Assembly: GCA_964431495.1 (NCBI GenBank)
Contig: CAYSJU010000016.1
Location: 1-41,145, forward strand
Length of the DNA: 41,145 bases
From: CAYSJU01 sp964431495
GTDB lineage: Bacteria > Omnitrophota > Gorgyraeia > Tantalellales > Tantalellaceae
Reading direction: 5' to 3'
Of this stretch, positions 40,810 through 41,145 are shown piece by piece. The notes beneath the pieces are model-generated. The model was not told the origin of the DNA. It made no database searches and worked only from the letters and a program-made list of their open reading frames with translations. Numbering within the stretch: position 1 is the first letter of the stretch; the number at the start of each line of letters is the position of its first letter. The position numbers and the translations under genes were made by a program.

Positions 40810-41145
40810 TTACGCGCGGGAGAGGATGAGCCTTATTTCATCCATCAGTTCACGGAGCTGTTCTTTGTCAAATGGCTCGGCATCGGGGATCAGTGTAATA
40901 ACGAACGTCTTTTCATCCATGTCAAATAATGCCATGTATTCATCTATCTCGAGGTCATCTATCGAGGTGACATTGGGTATCATTTCATATACGTTCTTAT
41001 AATACTCTTCTATTTCCTCTTCTCCCAATTCATCCACCCCCATATATTTGCTCACAGCAAAGAGCATTATCTCCAAGAGAGGCAGATAAGCGGTCCTTGG
41101 GAAACCTCTGTCATCTATACCCACGATAGTGGCCCGGCCTTTTAC
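40810..41145 (-). CDS. Unrecognised acidic protein, 5' end outside window
   Basis: The frame is open to the window edge, so the gene is partial; at least 111 residues are visible. A GTG at 41124 could be a start, but the seven codons before it (VKGRATI) read smoothly into it. The sequence has a hydrophobic helix (LPLLEIMLFAVSKY) followed by Glu/Asp-rich helical stretches (LGEEEIEEYY, then SIDDLEIDEYM) and ends LRELMDEIRLILSRA. No signal peptide or catalytic motif is seen. I do not recognise the family. It is upstream of the rplM promoter and so probably in a separate unit. Confidence 0.65.
   Translation of the reverse strand, partial: VKGRATIVGIDDRGFPRTAYLPLLEIMLFAVSKYMGVDELGEEEIEEYYKNVYEMIPNVTSIDDLEIDEYMALFDMDEKTFVITLIPDAEPFDKEQLRELMDEIRLILSRA

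Overview
This window is a dense bacterial chromosome segment with housekeeping and biosynthetic genes, all read from the minus strand (right to left). I see no prophage, transposase, CRISPR array or cargo island. The organism is a Gram-negative-type bacterium from a poorly cultured lineage. Gene content, a small lipoprotein and the style of the intergenic repeats remind me of Candidatus Omnitrophota, but that is inference and no marker was compared.

Reading with transcription, from the right edge: (1) an unrecognised acidic protein running off the window; (2) a TTGACA-17-TAACTT promoter and rplM-rpsI; (3) a TTGACA-17-TATACT promoter and a very long anabolic cluster, argC-argJ-argB-argD-argF-argG-argH, lysA-dapF-dapA-dapB-dapL, folK-panC, nadA-nadX; (4) a TTGACA-17-TAAAAT promoter and a Na/phosphate cotransporter, a GuaB3-like protein and dnaE; (5) a TTGACA-17-TAACAT promoter and an HU/IHF gene, hisS, aspS, a lipoprotein, phoH, pgpH, ybeY, a dgkA-PAP2 fusion, DUF502, recO, glyQS, ppdK, rpoD; (6) tRNA-Arg(CCU) with a terminator; (7) a repeat-rich gap and a PHP phosphoesterase gene.

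Functionally, the arginine genes cover glutamate-derived acetyl-glutamate to arginine by the ArgJ recycling route. The lysine genes cover aspartate semialdehyde to lysine by the short LL-diaminopimelate aminotransferase (DapL) route. NadX plus NadA make quinolinate from aspartate. AspRS carries both residues typical of the non-discriminating type, which predicts amidotransferase-dependent Asn-tRNA.

The most unusual content is between the genes. At least a dozen gaps hold degenerate arrays with a strict 7-nt period. The word differs from gap to gap, the arrays often start at or just after the stop codon of the upstream gene, and they often have dyad symmetry. One array encodes the C-terminus of FolK and abuts the panC start. 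Other gaps hold perfect palindromes: three unrelated ones share a CTAG centre, two share a GATAAATC centre, and one family shares GGGACAG...CCATTTTT. A further palindromic repeat appears to supply the ribosome-binding site of dapF. The primary sigma factor also has a roughly 76-residue, about half Lys/Arg, C-terminal tail.
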